Shown here: piece by piece, positions 60,501-63,100 of the stretch
Numbering within the stretch: position 1 is the first letter of the stretch
How the letters are laid out: each line of letters starts with the position of its first letter
Assembly: GCA_030062745.1 (NCBI GenBank)
Contig: CP099842.1
Coordinates: forward strand, 10,299,838 to 10,363,837
DNA from: Capitulum mitella
Lineage: Eukaryota; Arthropoda; Thecostraca; Pollicipedomorpha; Pollicipedidae
Direction: 5' to 3'
Length of the DNA: 64,000 nt
Notes under the pieces: generated by a model
What the model was told of the DNA's origin: nothing
Database searches by the model: none
What the model saw: only the letters and a program-made list of their open reading frames with translations
Position numbers and translations under genes: made by a program

Positions 60501-61475
60501 CACGTCTTTTTGAACCTTTCCTCGCATTGTGCGGTACGTTATGAGTCGGCCTCTTCTACTTGCGCCTTGAGTATTGAATGTTCTCGGCTGTGGTTGTCTG
60601 GCCTCGTATGGCGCGTCCCCACTGAATCCCGCTTTCTCGACAGAACGCGGCTCTTCGCCGCGCGGACCGTTCGTCACCGAGAAACTGCAGCGCGCGCACA
60701 TCCTGCAGCTGAACGAAATCCTGGCCCGCCAGGTCACCGAGAAGAGCAAGCGCGTCGCCGGTGAGTGCCCCGCCCGCCCCGTCTCGCCGCCTGCCCCCGC
60801 GGGCTGCATGTCGGCGCGCGCGGCCGCCGCACGTCCCACGCGATCGTAGCCAGTCACGCCAGCCGCCGTCGGCCGTAGCTTTAGCCGTAGCGTCGGGTCG
60901 TGTGTCGCCTCACCGTCTGCCCCGGCCGGCCGCCGGCCGCGGCCGCACGCCGCCGCCAGCCCGGCTTCACGCCTGCTTTCTGTGTCTGTTGCAGTCTCGA
61001 CGGCCGTGCACTGAGACGGCGCGCGCCGCACGCCAGGTACGTGCCGCTCACGTCGCGGCCGTGGCGTCCGCAGGGTCTGCGACCGCGTCGGTGGCATGTT
61101 GTGCCCGACGGAAGCCCCAGTCATTGCCCCGTGGGTCGCATGCGACTGTGCGCTTTGTTATGGAATATTTTCGGCTCGCACGAGATGATGAACACTTGCC
61201 AAGCTCAACCCACGCATTGCACATTTCGCGAACGTGACTCTGGACTACTTTCCTCTCCACGCGAACCGATCATTGTCGCCATAGCAGAGACGTTGATCAA
61301 AGGGCGATTTGTCGGCATGCTTGGTTTTCCGCCGCGGCCCCGGATGGTGAACTCGTTCGCCCGTGTTGCAGTGGAGGCGCTGGCCACCATGGAGCGTCCG
61401 AGGCCGCGGAAGGCGGACGACTCGCCGCCTCCGCCGCTGCCCGTGACTCAGCAGCGCGAGAATCTGCTCACCTGA
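463..61475 (+). CDS. PLEKHA5/6/7: PLEKHA5/6/7-family gene, whole locus (5' end outside window)
   Basis: This is a spliced gene of 21 coding exons, listed one by one below. Vertebrate PLEKHA5/6/7 proteins are phosphoinositide-binding scaffolds at cell junctions and microtubules. The family assignment rests on the PH signature (RGWLDKQ, LRLWKTRWFVL), the block EWKQRMLQSPLTRK, the coiled-coil segment EELVLLLIQLRR, the block ERMQRFYGIIPKEKSLEIK, IPERY, and the basic C-terminal helices. All exon phases join and the total is divisible by three after three single-base frame jumps are allowed for. The product would be about 3,742 codons including the stop, roughly three times the vertebrate length, mainly because of the 16124-21239 exon. 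WW domains, if present, lie upstream of base 1. Which of the three vertebrate paralogues is closest cannot be decided here. The family call is firm; individual boundaries are inferred from consensus sites. Confidence 0.93.
590..2261 (+). other. Intron splitting the PH domain
   Basis: No coding signal was seen. An approximately 40-bp direct duplication lies at 903-943 and 958-998 (both contain TGCCGTTCCGGCTC). An AT-rich stretch covers about 1400-1760, and TG-rich simple sequence about 1805-1885. The CRE cluster at 1950-2095 and a GC-rich run at 2090-2235 lead into the acceptor TTTTCCAG, with CTGAC at 2233-2237 as a likely branch point. Confidence 0.7.
1950..2095. promoter_or_regulatory. Cluster of CRE-like TGACGTCA palindromes
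   Basis: Perfect TGACGTCA octamers occur at 1975-1982, 2058-2065 and 2086-2093, with a further ACGTCA near 1954. The first two sit in a direct duplication (TGACGTCATCGTTGACCGGG both times). TGACGTCA is the consensus for CREB/ATF-type bZIP factors. Placement about 170-290 bp before an exon is compatible with an intronic enhancer or a nearby promoter. The function is inferred. Confidence 0.45.
2262..2472 (+). CDS. PLEKHA5/6/7: PLEKHA exon: C-terminal half of PH domain
   Basis: It continues the PH domain from the first exon: DAKEDKLLGSITLPSYRV, then HRKYSFRIEHANMRTYYFA, ending with the C-terminal amphipathic helix in which the Trp of EWMNAI is the near-invariant PH tryptophan. Together the two exons give about 112 residues, a complete PH domain of normal size. 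The acceptor TTTTCCAG ends at 2261, and the donor GTGAGG starts at 2473. The exon ends two bases into a Gly codon. The LGSI.LPSY stretch is typical of the PLEKHA5/6/7 group rather than of PH domains in general. Confidence 0.95.
4534..4608 (+). promoter_or_regulatory. Possible internal start site and untranslated first exon
   Basis: TCAGTC, an arthropod-type initiator, lies at 4534-4539 inside the GC-rich island. A consensus donor GAG|GTGAGT follows at 4609. No ATG lies between them, so this would be a noncoding leader exon. There is no homology support, so it is a weak call. Confidence 0.2.
4880..5195. repeat. 42-bp minisatellite
   Basis: About seven copies of a 42-bp unit (core ACAGGTCCGTGACCTCAGGT) lie in intron 2. 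The copies nearest the right end are the most alike. The unit contains CAGGT, a donor-like string, and GTGACCTCAG, an acceptor-like string. The array is not next to an exon. Confidence 0.85.
6349..6410 (+). repeat. 31-bp tandem duplication of a 3' splice site
   Basis: Two 31-bp copies each hold CTGAC, a pyrimidine-rich run and CGGCAG. The first AG ends at 6379 and the second at 6410. Only use of the second keeps the following exon in the frame set by the PH exons. The first would shift frame and meet a TGA about 200 bp downstream. Confidence 0.8.
6411..7454 (+). CDS. PLEKHA5/6/7: PLEKHA exon: linker with YANAPPKPRR block; two frame jumps
   Basis: It encodes a Ser/Pro/Ala/Gly-rich linker after the PH domain. 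From the phase of the previous exon it reads TQRLQQRTDRPSVGSLDGSE onward to PLYANAPPK, then must move forward one base in the AAA run at 6565-6567 to read PRRLTG, SSSPEPTDRLGE and, further on, RPKSSLARYQPP and EEGYANKMRQAAY. A second one-base move near 7440 (GG after ACCCA) is needed to end in KKIQQ, which joins in phase to REESMKRLLEWK in the next exon. The donor GTATGT follows 7454. Both jumps are single extra bases in short runs, so assembly error is the simplest reading. The alternative, a true pseudogene, is unlikely given the intact remainder of the gene. Confidence 0.8.
7935..8035 (-). mobile_element. Partial copy of a small TIR element (family A)
   Basis: It shares a run around ATGCGGGCCTAAGGGAGGGG, and the flanking TTCCACAAAA and GTTGGTTGCG, with the reverse complement of the element at 9757-9922. 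A poly-C tract interrupts it. The element is too short to code and is probably a non-autonomous DNA transposon remnant. Confidence 0.45.
8124..8337. repeat. 27-bp minisatellite
   Basis: About eight head-to-tail copies of a 27-bp unit (TAGGTATCAACTGCTTGGAA plus CTGCTGT) differ by one or two bases each. The period is a multiple of three, so several frames remain open and give a nine-residue repeat. There are no spacers, so it is not a CRISPR array. It directly abuts the family A remnant. Confidence 0.9.
9430..9625 (+). repeat. Dispersed repeat family B, copy 1
   Basis: It shares ordered blocks with 33265-33430: AGGAGCGGTG, then CGATT, ATCTCGTTTCTTYCCATSC, GTCATAGGGTT, and a final pyrimidine-rich CCTTSCCCCCC followed by CAGC-CCC. 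Shorter, more diverged resemblance occurs at 10030-10075 and 11580-11625. It carries no coding capacity, and its class is unknown. Confidence 0.5.
9757..9922 (+). mobile_element. Short TIR element (family A), inverted relative to 10685
   Basis: It begins near ACGCAGCCAAGG and ends with CCTGGCTGCGCCCCTGG, so the ends form imperfect terminal inverted repeats. Its interior (GAAAACCACTGCACATCGTC, then GACGGTTTTCGTAT and TTCACA) is shared in opposite orientation with 10685-10845. At about 165 bp without coding it fits a MITE. The superfamily cannot be named. Confidence 0.55.
10219..10400 (+). repeat. Dispersed repeat family C, copy 1
   Basis: It shares spaced blocks with 49290-49470: a start near ATTGGGG, GCATTATCTT, and a right part with CAATA and GCGCCGAARCACCCRCA. 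Identity looks modest, so the copies would be old. No terminal repeats or coding were found. Confidence 0.35.
10685..10845 (-). mobile_element. Short TIR element (family A)
   Basis: It begins with CAGGGGCGCAGCCAGGA and ends with CTTTGGCTACGCC, an imperfect inverted repeat of about 14 bp. The interior AAAACCGCC, AAGACGATGTGTAGTGGTTT and TCACC matches the reverse complement of 9757-9922. Three copies in 3 kb suggest a local family of non-autonomous DNA elements. Confidence 0.55.
12808..12929 (+). CDS. PLEKHA5/6/7: PLEKHA exon: conserved EWKQRMLQSPLTRK block
   Basis: It encodes REESMKRLLEWKQRMLQSP followed by LTRKSPKMAEAAARF and PPDQYKR. LLEWKQRMLQSPLTRK is a hallmark block of the PLEKHA5/6/7 family found between the PH domain and the coiled coil, and it is the best single identifier in this part of the gene. 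The acceptor TTTTACAG ends at 12807 in phase 0, and the donor GTACGC starts at 12930 after two bases of an Arg codon. Unlike most acceptors in this gene, no CTGAC-type branch point is obvious; TTAAT upstream is the nearest candidate. Confidence 0.93.
12930..13840 (+). other. Intron 4
   Basis: This is 0.9 kb without recognisable features. A T-run lies at 13170-13181, and the acceptor CTCCCCTCAG ends at 13840. Confidence 0.7.
13841..13929 (+). CDS. PLEKHA5/6/7: PLEKHA small exon
   Basis: It completes an Arg codon and reads RVRQEQERSEISRMPRPQTV then HGLPAPESR, ending one base into a codon. The acceptor CTCCCCTCAG and donor GAG|GTAGGA are good, and both phases match the neighbours (2 in, 1 out). 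The sequence is charged then proline-rich, and I do not recognise a motif. Support comes from phase and splice sites rather than homology. Confidence 0.75.
13930..16123 (+). other. Intron 5
   Basis: It contains the 72-bp tandem repeat (13990-14180), then GC-rich unique sequence at 14480-15260 and AT-richer sequence to 15900. The likely branch point CTAAC at 16071-16075 and the pyrimidine tract TTTCCCCTCTACTCGACAG lead to the acceptor at 16123. Confidence 0.65.
13990..14180. repeat. 72-bp tandem repeat, about 2.5 copies
   Basis: GTCAGGGAGTCAGGCGGGTA recurs at 14001 and 14073, each followed by GGTCAG and TGTCAGAACGGTCAAAACGG. A third, diverged half-copy runs to about 14180. A GGTCA core of about ten bases recurs inside each unit. 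Confidence 0.75.
16124..21239 (+). CDS. PLEKHA5/6/7: PLEKHA giant exon: Pro/Ser-rich region with YxxM and YxN motifs
   Basis: This 5,116-bp exon encodes about 1,705 residues, mostly disordered Pro/Ser/Ala/Arg-rich sequence. It starts as DGRDSEFLPPPAQDYVNLSY. Tyrosine motifs are YVNL (16165), YMEM (18136), YSEI (18238), YMEV (18311), YLQM (18560), YMTM in NGYMTMMSP (19124), YENL (19205) and YVNE (20576). In other proteins YxxM recruits PI3-kinase p85 and YxN recruits GRB2 when phosphorylated. Proline runs lie at 18046-18105 and 19425-19490, and an alanine run near 21130-21180. The frame moves forward one base in the GGG at 18298-18300, after which GEPVYMEVPSENG continues sensibly. The start at 16124 is set by TCGACAG and phase 1. 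The donor GCAG|GTCAGT ends it at 21239. Vertebrate paralogues have no exon of this size here. Confidence 0.88.
21885..22225. repeat. GGGACCCGG short tandem repeat
   Basis: A degenerate array of a 10-bp unit (GGGACCCGGY) has longer higher-order units such as GGCGGGACCCGGCTGGGACC. It is strongly G-biased on the plus strand. Confidence 0.75.
24955..25150. repeat. Degenerate ~60-bp tandem repeat
   Basis: Three to four copies contain CTCCACTGAGATCCGACAGA or close variants (CACCGAGACSYGACAG, CCACTGAGATCCGGCAC). Confidence 0.55.
25380..25405. other. Perfect 12-bp inverted repeat (hairpin)
   Basis: TATTGGTATGGA at 25380-25391 is followed, after two bases, by its exact reverse complement at 25394-25405. 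Surrounding sequence is AT-rich. No tract of U follows on either strand that would mark a small RNA gene. Confidence 0.5.
28700..29050 (+). promoter_or_regulatory. Putative internal promoter and 5' leader
   Basis: CG-rich sequence immediately precedes a Met exon with a good donor. CCAGTCGG near 28956 resembles an initiator but not strictly. The call depends entirely on the exon at 29051. Confidence 0.3.
29051..29117 (+). CDS. PLEKHA5/6/7: Candidate alternative first coding exon (PH-less isoform)
   Basis: ATG at 29051 has G at -3 and opens MWQKLDEFFSQQCCLSCGKP then SF, followed by one base and a consensus donor GTGAGT at 29118. That phase matches the exon at 32325, where the joined codon is Asp and the frame continues AAPSVRIELVPP. 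The short peptide has a Cys-Cys-Leu-Ser-Cys cluster, which could be acylated or bind metal. A product starting here would lack the PH domain and the giant exon but keep the proline run, coiled coils and C-terminus. Phase, donor and start context support it, but I have no homologue to confirm it. Confidence 0.55.
30288..30515. repeat. GGACCACCG short tandem repeat
   Basis: A 9-to-10-bp unit (GGACCGCCG / GACCACCGG) is repeated about 24 times with higher-order blocks such as CACTGGCAGACCGGACCACC. It is strand-biased. Confidence 0.8.
32325..32737 (+). CDS. PLEKHA5/6/7: PLEKHA exon with 26-proline run
   Basis: After the shared Asp codon it reads AAPSVRIELVPPASQRLPHN, a Gly/Ala/Pro-rich middle, then 26 consecutive prolines (32633-32710), HH, L and four Gln. 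Such runs bind profilin and SH3, WW or EVH1 domains in cytoskeletal proteins; that role is inferred here. The proline codons mix CCG, CCT and CCA, which implies some age or selection rather than a fresh trinucleotide expansion. The acceptor TTTCCAG and donor TTG|GTGAGT are strong. It enters in phase 1 and leaves in phase 0. It can follow either the giant exon or the Met exon at 29051. Confidence 0.85.
33265..33430 (+). repeat. Dispersed repeat family B, copy 2
   Basis: It matches 9430-9625 in order and orientation, including ATCTCGTTTCTTCCCATGC and GTCATAGGGTTGATGTTAAA. A poly-G tract sits where copy 1 has a C-rich tract. Both ends are poorly defined. Confidence 0.5.
33775..34275. repeat. Degenerate minisatellite, unit about 36-40 bp
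   Basis: A unit like GATGGTCTCAGCTGACTGAG plus ATCAGCACT recurs about thirteen times with many substitutions and small indels. Each unit holds CTGAC and CAGCTG. Confidence 0.75.
34590..34795. repeat. 38-bp tandem repeat
   Basis: TCTGTCTCCCGGGCCTGGGT followed by CTGAGTGATCGCAG repeats from 34691 with period 38. More diverged copies extend left to about 34590. Confidence 0.8.
35403..35483. repeat. TACTG simple repeat
   Basis: Runs of CTGTACTGTACTGT and variants, interrupted by single changes, form about sixteen copies of a five-base unit. Confidence 0.8.
35945..36510. repeat. 37-bp minisatellite, about 15 copies
   Basis: A 37-bp unit (GCTGCTCCAGTCTGACAGCG then TCACTCCTCAGCTGAGG) is repeated with high identity. 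Variation is confined mainly to CTGTTC versus CCCCTC or CTCCTC, and to GCC versus GCT. This pattern alternates along the array, so blocks of units seem to have been copied together. The period is not a multiple of three, so no long frame stays open. Confidence 0.9.
37568..37670. repeat. 37-bp tandem repeat, 2.7 copies
   Basis: GACTCTCCTCTCTCTGTCTG followed by TTGTTTTTTACTCTTAA is repeated, the copies almost identical. Confidence 0.8.
39825..40065. repeat. 39-bp GC-rich minisatellite, six copies
   Basis: GAGGGATAGCCGCTGGACCG then GCCGCCGCGCCGCCGCGGC is repeated almost perfectly. Because 39 is a multiple of three, frames on both strands stay open and give 13-residue repeat peptides. I regard these as non-coding. 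Confidence 0.88.
46916..47083 (+). CDS. PLEKHA5/6/7: PLEKHA exon: first coiled-coil segment
   Basis: It reads APQRTAAEAGFISDLKAGDL, then LGRSNEELVLLLIQLRRQSA and AIAAAQDRTRQQLAAA. Leu/Ile spacing across EELVLLLIQLRR fits the start of the family coiled coil. The acceptor TGTTGTCAG is preceded by two CTGAC-like branch points, and the donor is GCG|GTCAGT. It enters and leaves in phase 0, with 56 codons. Confidence 0.9.
49290..49470 (+). repeat. Dispersed repeat family C, copy 2
   Basis: It shares the ordered blocks described for 10219-10400, including GCATTATCTT and GGCGCCGAAGCACCCACAA. Internal GTGGGTGC and GCACCCAC segments could pair as a hairpin. Confidence 0.35.
49900..50220 (+). repeat. 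~36-bp minisatellite made of 3' splice-site modules
   Basis: About nine units follow CTGACTGTCGGCCCACAGAC then GGCCCCTGACCTGCCC, with a two-unit (about 71-bp) higher order. Each unit has CTGAC, pyrimidines and CMCAG. The last CCCACAG at 50214-50220 is the acceptor I use for the next exon. Confidence 0.85.
50221..50358 (+). CDS. PLEKHA5/6/7: PLEKHA coiled-coil exon
   Basis: It reads TAALQQTEASHRDAEGRHQQ then AEPHQRDAGHLHVERLRSQL and KELDKQ, 46 codons, phase 0 at both ends. The heptad-like VERLRSQLKELDKQ continues the coiled coil. The donor CAG|GTGAGA is strong. A second acceptor, CTGCAG ending at 50235, would remove five codons in frame. The first bases of the exon resemble the repeat unit, so the exon edge may have been made by the array. 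Confidence 0.85.
50359..51395 (+). other. Intron 9
   Basis: It is AT-rich from about 50470 to 51300. Two 49-bp copies (GATAAATCATKCTTCTTCCC and flanks) lie at 51202-51303. The acceptor is CACCGGCAG after CTGAC at 51367. Confidence 0.7.
51202..51303. repeat. 49-bp tandem duplication
   Basis: The segments starting GGCGTTCTGTTAGGATAAAT and GGCATTCTGCTCGGATAAAT both continue through CTTCTTCCCCGAACCGARCT CAT. The pair lies about 90 bp before an exon. Confidence 0.75.
51396..51587 (+). CDS. PLEKHA5/6/7: PLEKHA coiled-coil exon (LVDNMLKLSSLY)
   Basis: It reads HELTRPLISLVDNMLKLSSL then YEAPPDGPSLQERRRFSQRV and an Arg/Glu/Gln-rich helix ending QLHMQ, 64 codons, phase 0 to 0. RPLISLVDNMLKLSSLY corresponds to a conserved segment of the family's coiled-coil region. 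The donor CAG|GTACGG is good. Confidence 0.9.
51694..51774 (+). CDS. PLEKHA5/6/7: PLEKHA small coiled-coil exon
   Basis: This has 27 codons: ARVDRLFALDQQLSQQADQI then QQLRAEK. The heptad spacing is clear. The acceptor TTTGCAG is good. The donor AAG|GTCGGG is weak, yet phases 0 and 0 fit. A weak donor on a small in-frame exon suggests it may be skipped in some transcripts. Confidence 0.75.
51775..53002 (+). other. Intron 10
   Basis: GGCTGGGCGGCTGGG repeats occupy 51828-51892, AT-rich sequence 52080-52480, and the 20-bp minisatellite 52490-53002. No other feature was seen. Confidence 0.7.
52490..53002 (+). repeat. 20-bp CTGACCTC minisatellite ending at an exon
   Basis: The clear core at 52775-53002 repeats a 20-bp unit (GCCGTCTGACCTCTGACCGC) about twelve times. 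Diverged CTGACCTC copies extend left to 52490. Each unit contains CTGAC and a pyrimidine stretch. In the final unit CTGACCTCTG has become CTGACCTCAG, which is the acceptor of the next exon. Confidence 0.85.
53003..53146 (+). CDS. PLEKHA5/6/7: PLEKHA coiled-coil exon (ERLERRIESTRLE)
   Basis: It reads ERLERRIESTRLEAGRAPLR then DSERLLLQQRALQEELGRVR and AALSSSAK, 48 codons, phase 0 to 0, with donor AAG|GTGAGC. Leucine heptads run throughout. Its acceptor is the last unit of the 20-bp array. Confidence 0.9.
53147..53627 (+). other. Intron 11
   Basis: This is 0.48 kb with no recognisable element. The acceptor is CTGCCCAG. Confidence 0.7.
53628..53747 (+). CDS. PLEKHA5/6/7: PLEKHA coiled-coil exon (LEREMMILRQRLQ)
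   Basis: This has 40 codons: SLEDTAAENSRLEREMMILR then QRLQLARRDPSGGETSRSQE. The first half is a strong coiled coil, the second a polar linker. The acceptor CTGCCCAG and donor GAG|GTGAGC fit phase 0. Confidence 0.9.
53748..54049 (+). other. Intron 12
   Basis: This is 302 bp of unique sequence without features. The acceptor is CCCGTGCAG. Confidence 0.7.
54050..54295 (+). CDS. PLEKHA5/6/7: PLEKHA exon: end of coiled coil and WIETDLDS block
   Basis: It reads VRSLEEELQRVQGLIDKLSV then KRQELSRQVAALTQ, a Gly/Arg/His linker, SWIETDLDSMVTV and VPLFVNTYYDQQ. W-x-E-T-D-L-D is a conserved short block of the family after the coiled coil. It has 82 codons, phase 0 to 0, with donor CAG|GTGCGG. The initial helix again has clear Leu heptads. 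Confidence 0.93.
54296..54766 (+). other. Intron 13
   Basis: This is 0.47 kb of unique sequence. CTGAC at 54742 and TTTTTCAG form the 3' splice site. Confidence 0.7.
54767..56633 (+). CDS. PLEKHA5/6/7: PLEKHA large exon with Gln/His/Phe-rich repeats
   Basis: This 1,867-bp exon opens PAPGSVRGREAPPPPPPAPA and includes the conserved-looking GREDKISLDSGLNSSSPTDN followed by SHQSL. A long Pro/Gly/Gln/Arg region follows. From about 55860 to 56300 short repeats built on H/Q-Q-GF-R/H-P recur a dozen or more times (HQGFRP, QQGFHP, HQGFHKN, QQHGFRV), giving a low-complexity, prion-like composition. It ends with LSEADERMQRFY and one base of Gly, which leads to the conserved GIIPKEK. The acceptor TTTTTCAG and donor ACG|GTGAGC are strong. 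The frame is open throughout. I know no counterpart of the repeat region in vertebrate members. Confidence 0.9.
56909..57222 (+). CDS. PLEKHA5/6/7: PLEKHA exon: GIIPKEKSLEIKTVRIVKR block
   Basis: It reads GIIPKEKSLEIKTVRIVKRE after the shared Gly codon, then an acidic stretch (EGDAADSDADSPENIIESD) and RRALSLPRSYDRR, ending MLKRLVDK. With ADERMQRFY from the previous exon this is the best-conserved C-terminal signature of PLEKHA5/6/7. The acceptor CTCTCCAG and donor AAG|GTGAGC fit. It runs from phase 1 to phase 0. Confidence 0.96.
57223..57614 (+). other. Intron 15
   Basis: This is 0.39 kb. It has a short direct repeat (GTGTGATGCCGTA twice near 57430-57470) and one TGACGTCA at 57591-57598, just before the acceptor CACCAG. 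Confidence 0.65.
57615..57941 (+). CDS. PLEKHA5/6/7: PLEKHA exon: Ser/Asp/Pro-rich then basic
   Basis: It reads SPSHDRLTAHEQLFGSNPRL, then SSGSEADGSSPDPAESASSP, then FKSDAARRIVEELQEPEP and a basic RPRPKRRHFTISSSRP, 109 codons, phase 0 to 0. No Met lies in the frame, so it shows up only through its splice sites. The acceptor CGGCACCAG is modest, and the donor CTG|GTAGGA acceptable. RPKRRHFTISSS has the look of a basophilic kinase target. Confidence 0.85.
57942..58535 (+). other. Intron 16
   Basis: This is 0.59 kb, AT-rich in 58200-58450, with no element seen. CTGAC at 58513 and CCCGCAG form the acceptor. Confidence 0.7.
58536..58715 (+). CDS. PLEKHA5/6/7: PLEKHA exon: PDIVKSS...IPERYVPE block
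   Basis: This has 60 codons: LNRSADDMDMDRALGSAGSA then PDIVKSSLTATDPRF, then TIDTLLGAPQKICIPERYVP and EL. The I-D-x-L-L-x-x-P-x-K-I-x-IPERY motif is a strong family marker. It has phase 0 to 0 and donor CTG|GTGAGC. Confidence 0.95.
58808..60025. mobile_element. Non-autonomous piggyBac-like element with TTAA target duplication
   Basis: TTAA at 58808-58811 is followed by CCCTATTCCCGGCAGG. At the other end CCTCCGGGAATAGGG is followed by TTAA at 60022-60025. The ends are thus near-perfect inverted repeats flanked by TTAA, the piggyBac hallmark, with a 1,210-bp body. Just inside each end lies a palindrome-like GC block (GGGCGGAATCCGCCC and GGCCGGATCCGCCCC). The AT-rich body has no long frame, so it is not autonomous. 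A CAGGGGCGGAGCCAGG string at 58964 resembles the end of the family A elements and may mark a nested insertion. It lies wholly in an intron, 70 bp from the next exon. Confidence 0.8.
60096..60207 (+). CDS. PLEKHA5/6/7: PLEKHA exon: basic helix IRRMLTQ
   Basis: It reads EIEPLSAEERLQRSRKAASI then RRMLTQSTGFLDTIGTV. The pattern L-x-x-E-E-R, basic residues, then I-R-R-M-L matches the penultimate conserved helix of the family. The acceptor TTTTTCAG is strong. GTAAGA at 60208 is the better donor, and GTACTG at 60199 would end nine bases earlier in the same phase. Confidence 0.9.
60208..60643 (+). other. Intron 18
   Basis: This is 0.44 kb, containing an AAACAAAC-type simple run at 60440-60470. The acceptor is CTCGACAG. 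Confidence 0.7.
60644..60760 (+). CDS. PLEKHA5/6/7: PLEKHA exon: C-terminal helix (LNEILARQVTEKSKRVA)
   Basis: After a shared Glu codon it reads RGSSPRGPFVTEKLQRAHIL then QLNEILARQVTEKSKRVA, and ends one base into a codon before GTGAGT. The LA-x-x-V-T-x-K-S-K/R-x-VA ending is shared by PLEKHA5/6/7 proteins near their C-terminus. Confidence 0.93.
60761..61371 (+). other. Intron 19 / region with alternative end
   Basis: GC-rich sequence extends to 61050. It contains the alternative last exon at 60995 and nothing else that I recognise. The acceptor GTGTTGCAG ends at 61371. Confidence 0.6.
60995..61014 (+). CDS. PLEKHA5/6/7: Alternative short last coding exon
   Basis: A very good acceptor (TTCTGTGTCTGTTGCAG) ends at 60994. 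In the phase left by the 60644 exon it gives V-STAVH and then TGA at 61012. The protein would end six residues after KRVA. Family members often end soon after this helix, so this could be a real short C-terminus. The alternative is the exon at 61372. Confidence 0.4.
61372..61475 (+). CDS. PLEKHA5/6/7: PLEKHA last coding exon
   Basis: The acceptor TGTTGCAG, phase 1, gives VEALATMERPRPRKADDSPP then PPLPVTQQRENLLT and a TGA at 61473. Including it makes the total coding length a multiple of three. The tail is basic then proline-rich. I prefer it to the exon at 60995 for the main product because it continues the helix (KRVAVEALATM). Confidence 0.75.
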
Positions 61476-63100
61476 GGCTGCCCGGCCTGGACGGCGTCGG
61501 CCGGCACCAGAGCCGGGCACCAGTCTCCTGCCGGCGGACGGACGGTCACCGCCTGGCGACCACGGACAGAAGCCGGGCGTGATTTATTGGCCAGCGGCTG
61601 GCGCTGACTGAAGACGTGCACAAGACGGCCGTCAGCTCGGCTGGCGGCGGAGCTTCCCTCACGGACGCAGCTTCCTTGGCGTGTCTGCAGCAGACCGGGC
61701 CGTCAGCGTACCTTGCACAGCGCTCAGCGCGGGAAACATTCAGCCTGTCCTGTGACCGGCGCACGACGTCCTCCCTCGGGAGACGTTCGGACGGCCGCTG
61801 CGTCACCCTGCATCCTAACCGCGTCCCCGCACGGGAACTCGTCCCGCCCACCCATTCCGCCGAGTGCTCACATTCCCGAGACGGCGCCGGGCCGCTGCCG
61901 GCCCCGCCGCTGTGATACGTGTGTGCGCGTCCGCCGGCGACCTCACCGCCGGACGCGGCCGGCGGGCCCGAGCCGGCCGCGCCGCCGCCGCCGCCGCCGC
62001 CACTCCGTCCCGTCTCCGGGAGTTTCTCGGGCGGGGCGGAGACGGCGCTGACGGCGGCCGCCGCGCGCCGCCGCAGTTGCCGGCTGGCGCCCAGAGAGAG
62101 AGCACGCGCGGCAGAGATTTAAATAGGGTTCATCCGATCGTCGTGTCAAATTATTTTGTGCTTGTACAAACTGGAAGGTATAGTTATCGTTAATTAGCGG
62201 CGATGGCAGTCGTTTCAGCACATTTCTCATTGTTTATGCCATGTAGCTATTACCAGTACTGTTCAATACAGATTGTTTGTCTGCTAGTATTGGGTCTTTG
62301 CTTGTGTCTGGGATACGCAGACTGCGAGTGATTTTGTTCACACCCAAGATTGGAAAGAATCACAGCACCGTAATCCCAATCATGGCTAGTGTACTTACGT
62401 AACGTTTCAAATTTATTTTATCCGAAGATACTTTCAGAGCGACGGAAAAGCGCAAGAAGCATCTGACAGAAGCCCACGGAGAAGTGGCGGAAAATGTGAA
62501 ATGTCTCGTACGGAAAATGCGAACCAGATGTCGATACACTGGTCCAGATATATGATCAGATATATGATCATCTGCGGGAATTGTTATGAGTAAATACGCT
62601 CAGTCACTGAAACCTTGTATGGTCAGGACAGTCGCTGTTTATTGTCGCTCAAAACAGCAATGGGTCCGGTCTATCTAGAAAGTCAGCTGCAGTATAACAA
62701 ATTTAGATGAAAACAACTCTCCGGCAGTCTCAGAAACACTAGCAGCATGGACGGCATCACGAGGACATCTGCCGTATTACGCGCTTTGTTCACGTGATAA
62801 GAGAAGCGTGACAGCACAAATAAATTCGTCACTCCTCGTCGAGCATGCTAACCGCAGGTGCAAGCCGTTCGTGTTAGGATGGCCATTGGCCATCCAGAGA
62901 AATTCCGAAGAATTTCACCAACGTGGCAACGTAGTTCGCAGTCGCAATGTCATGACCTGAGCAGCTCGCAAAATTCAGGGAGCAATGAAGACAAAAGATA
63001 AACAGTCCAAAGCCACCACCTGAGCTTTGGGCAAAAAAAATGCGTTTTTCCAAGTATTTCTGTCAAGCCGTGAAACACCATTCAAGATACAATACTACCA
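61476..63100 (+). other. 3'UTR and intergenic sequence
   Basis: It is GC-rich to about 62110, then AT-rich. The only AATAAA on the plus strand is at 62819-62824, so the 3'UTR would be about 1.35 kb if that signal is used. No other gene was seen. Confidence 0.5.
62819..62824 (+). terminator. PLEKHA5/6/7: Candidate polyadenylation signal AATAAA
   Basis: It is the only perfect AATAAA between the stop codon and the hAT element. No obvious downstream GU-rich run confirms it. Confidence 0.3.
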
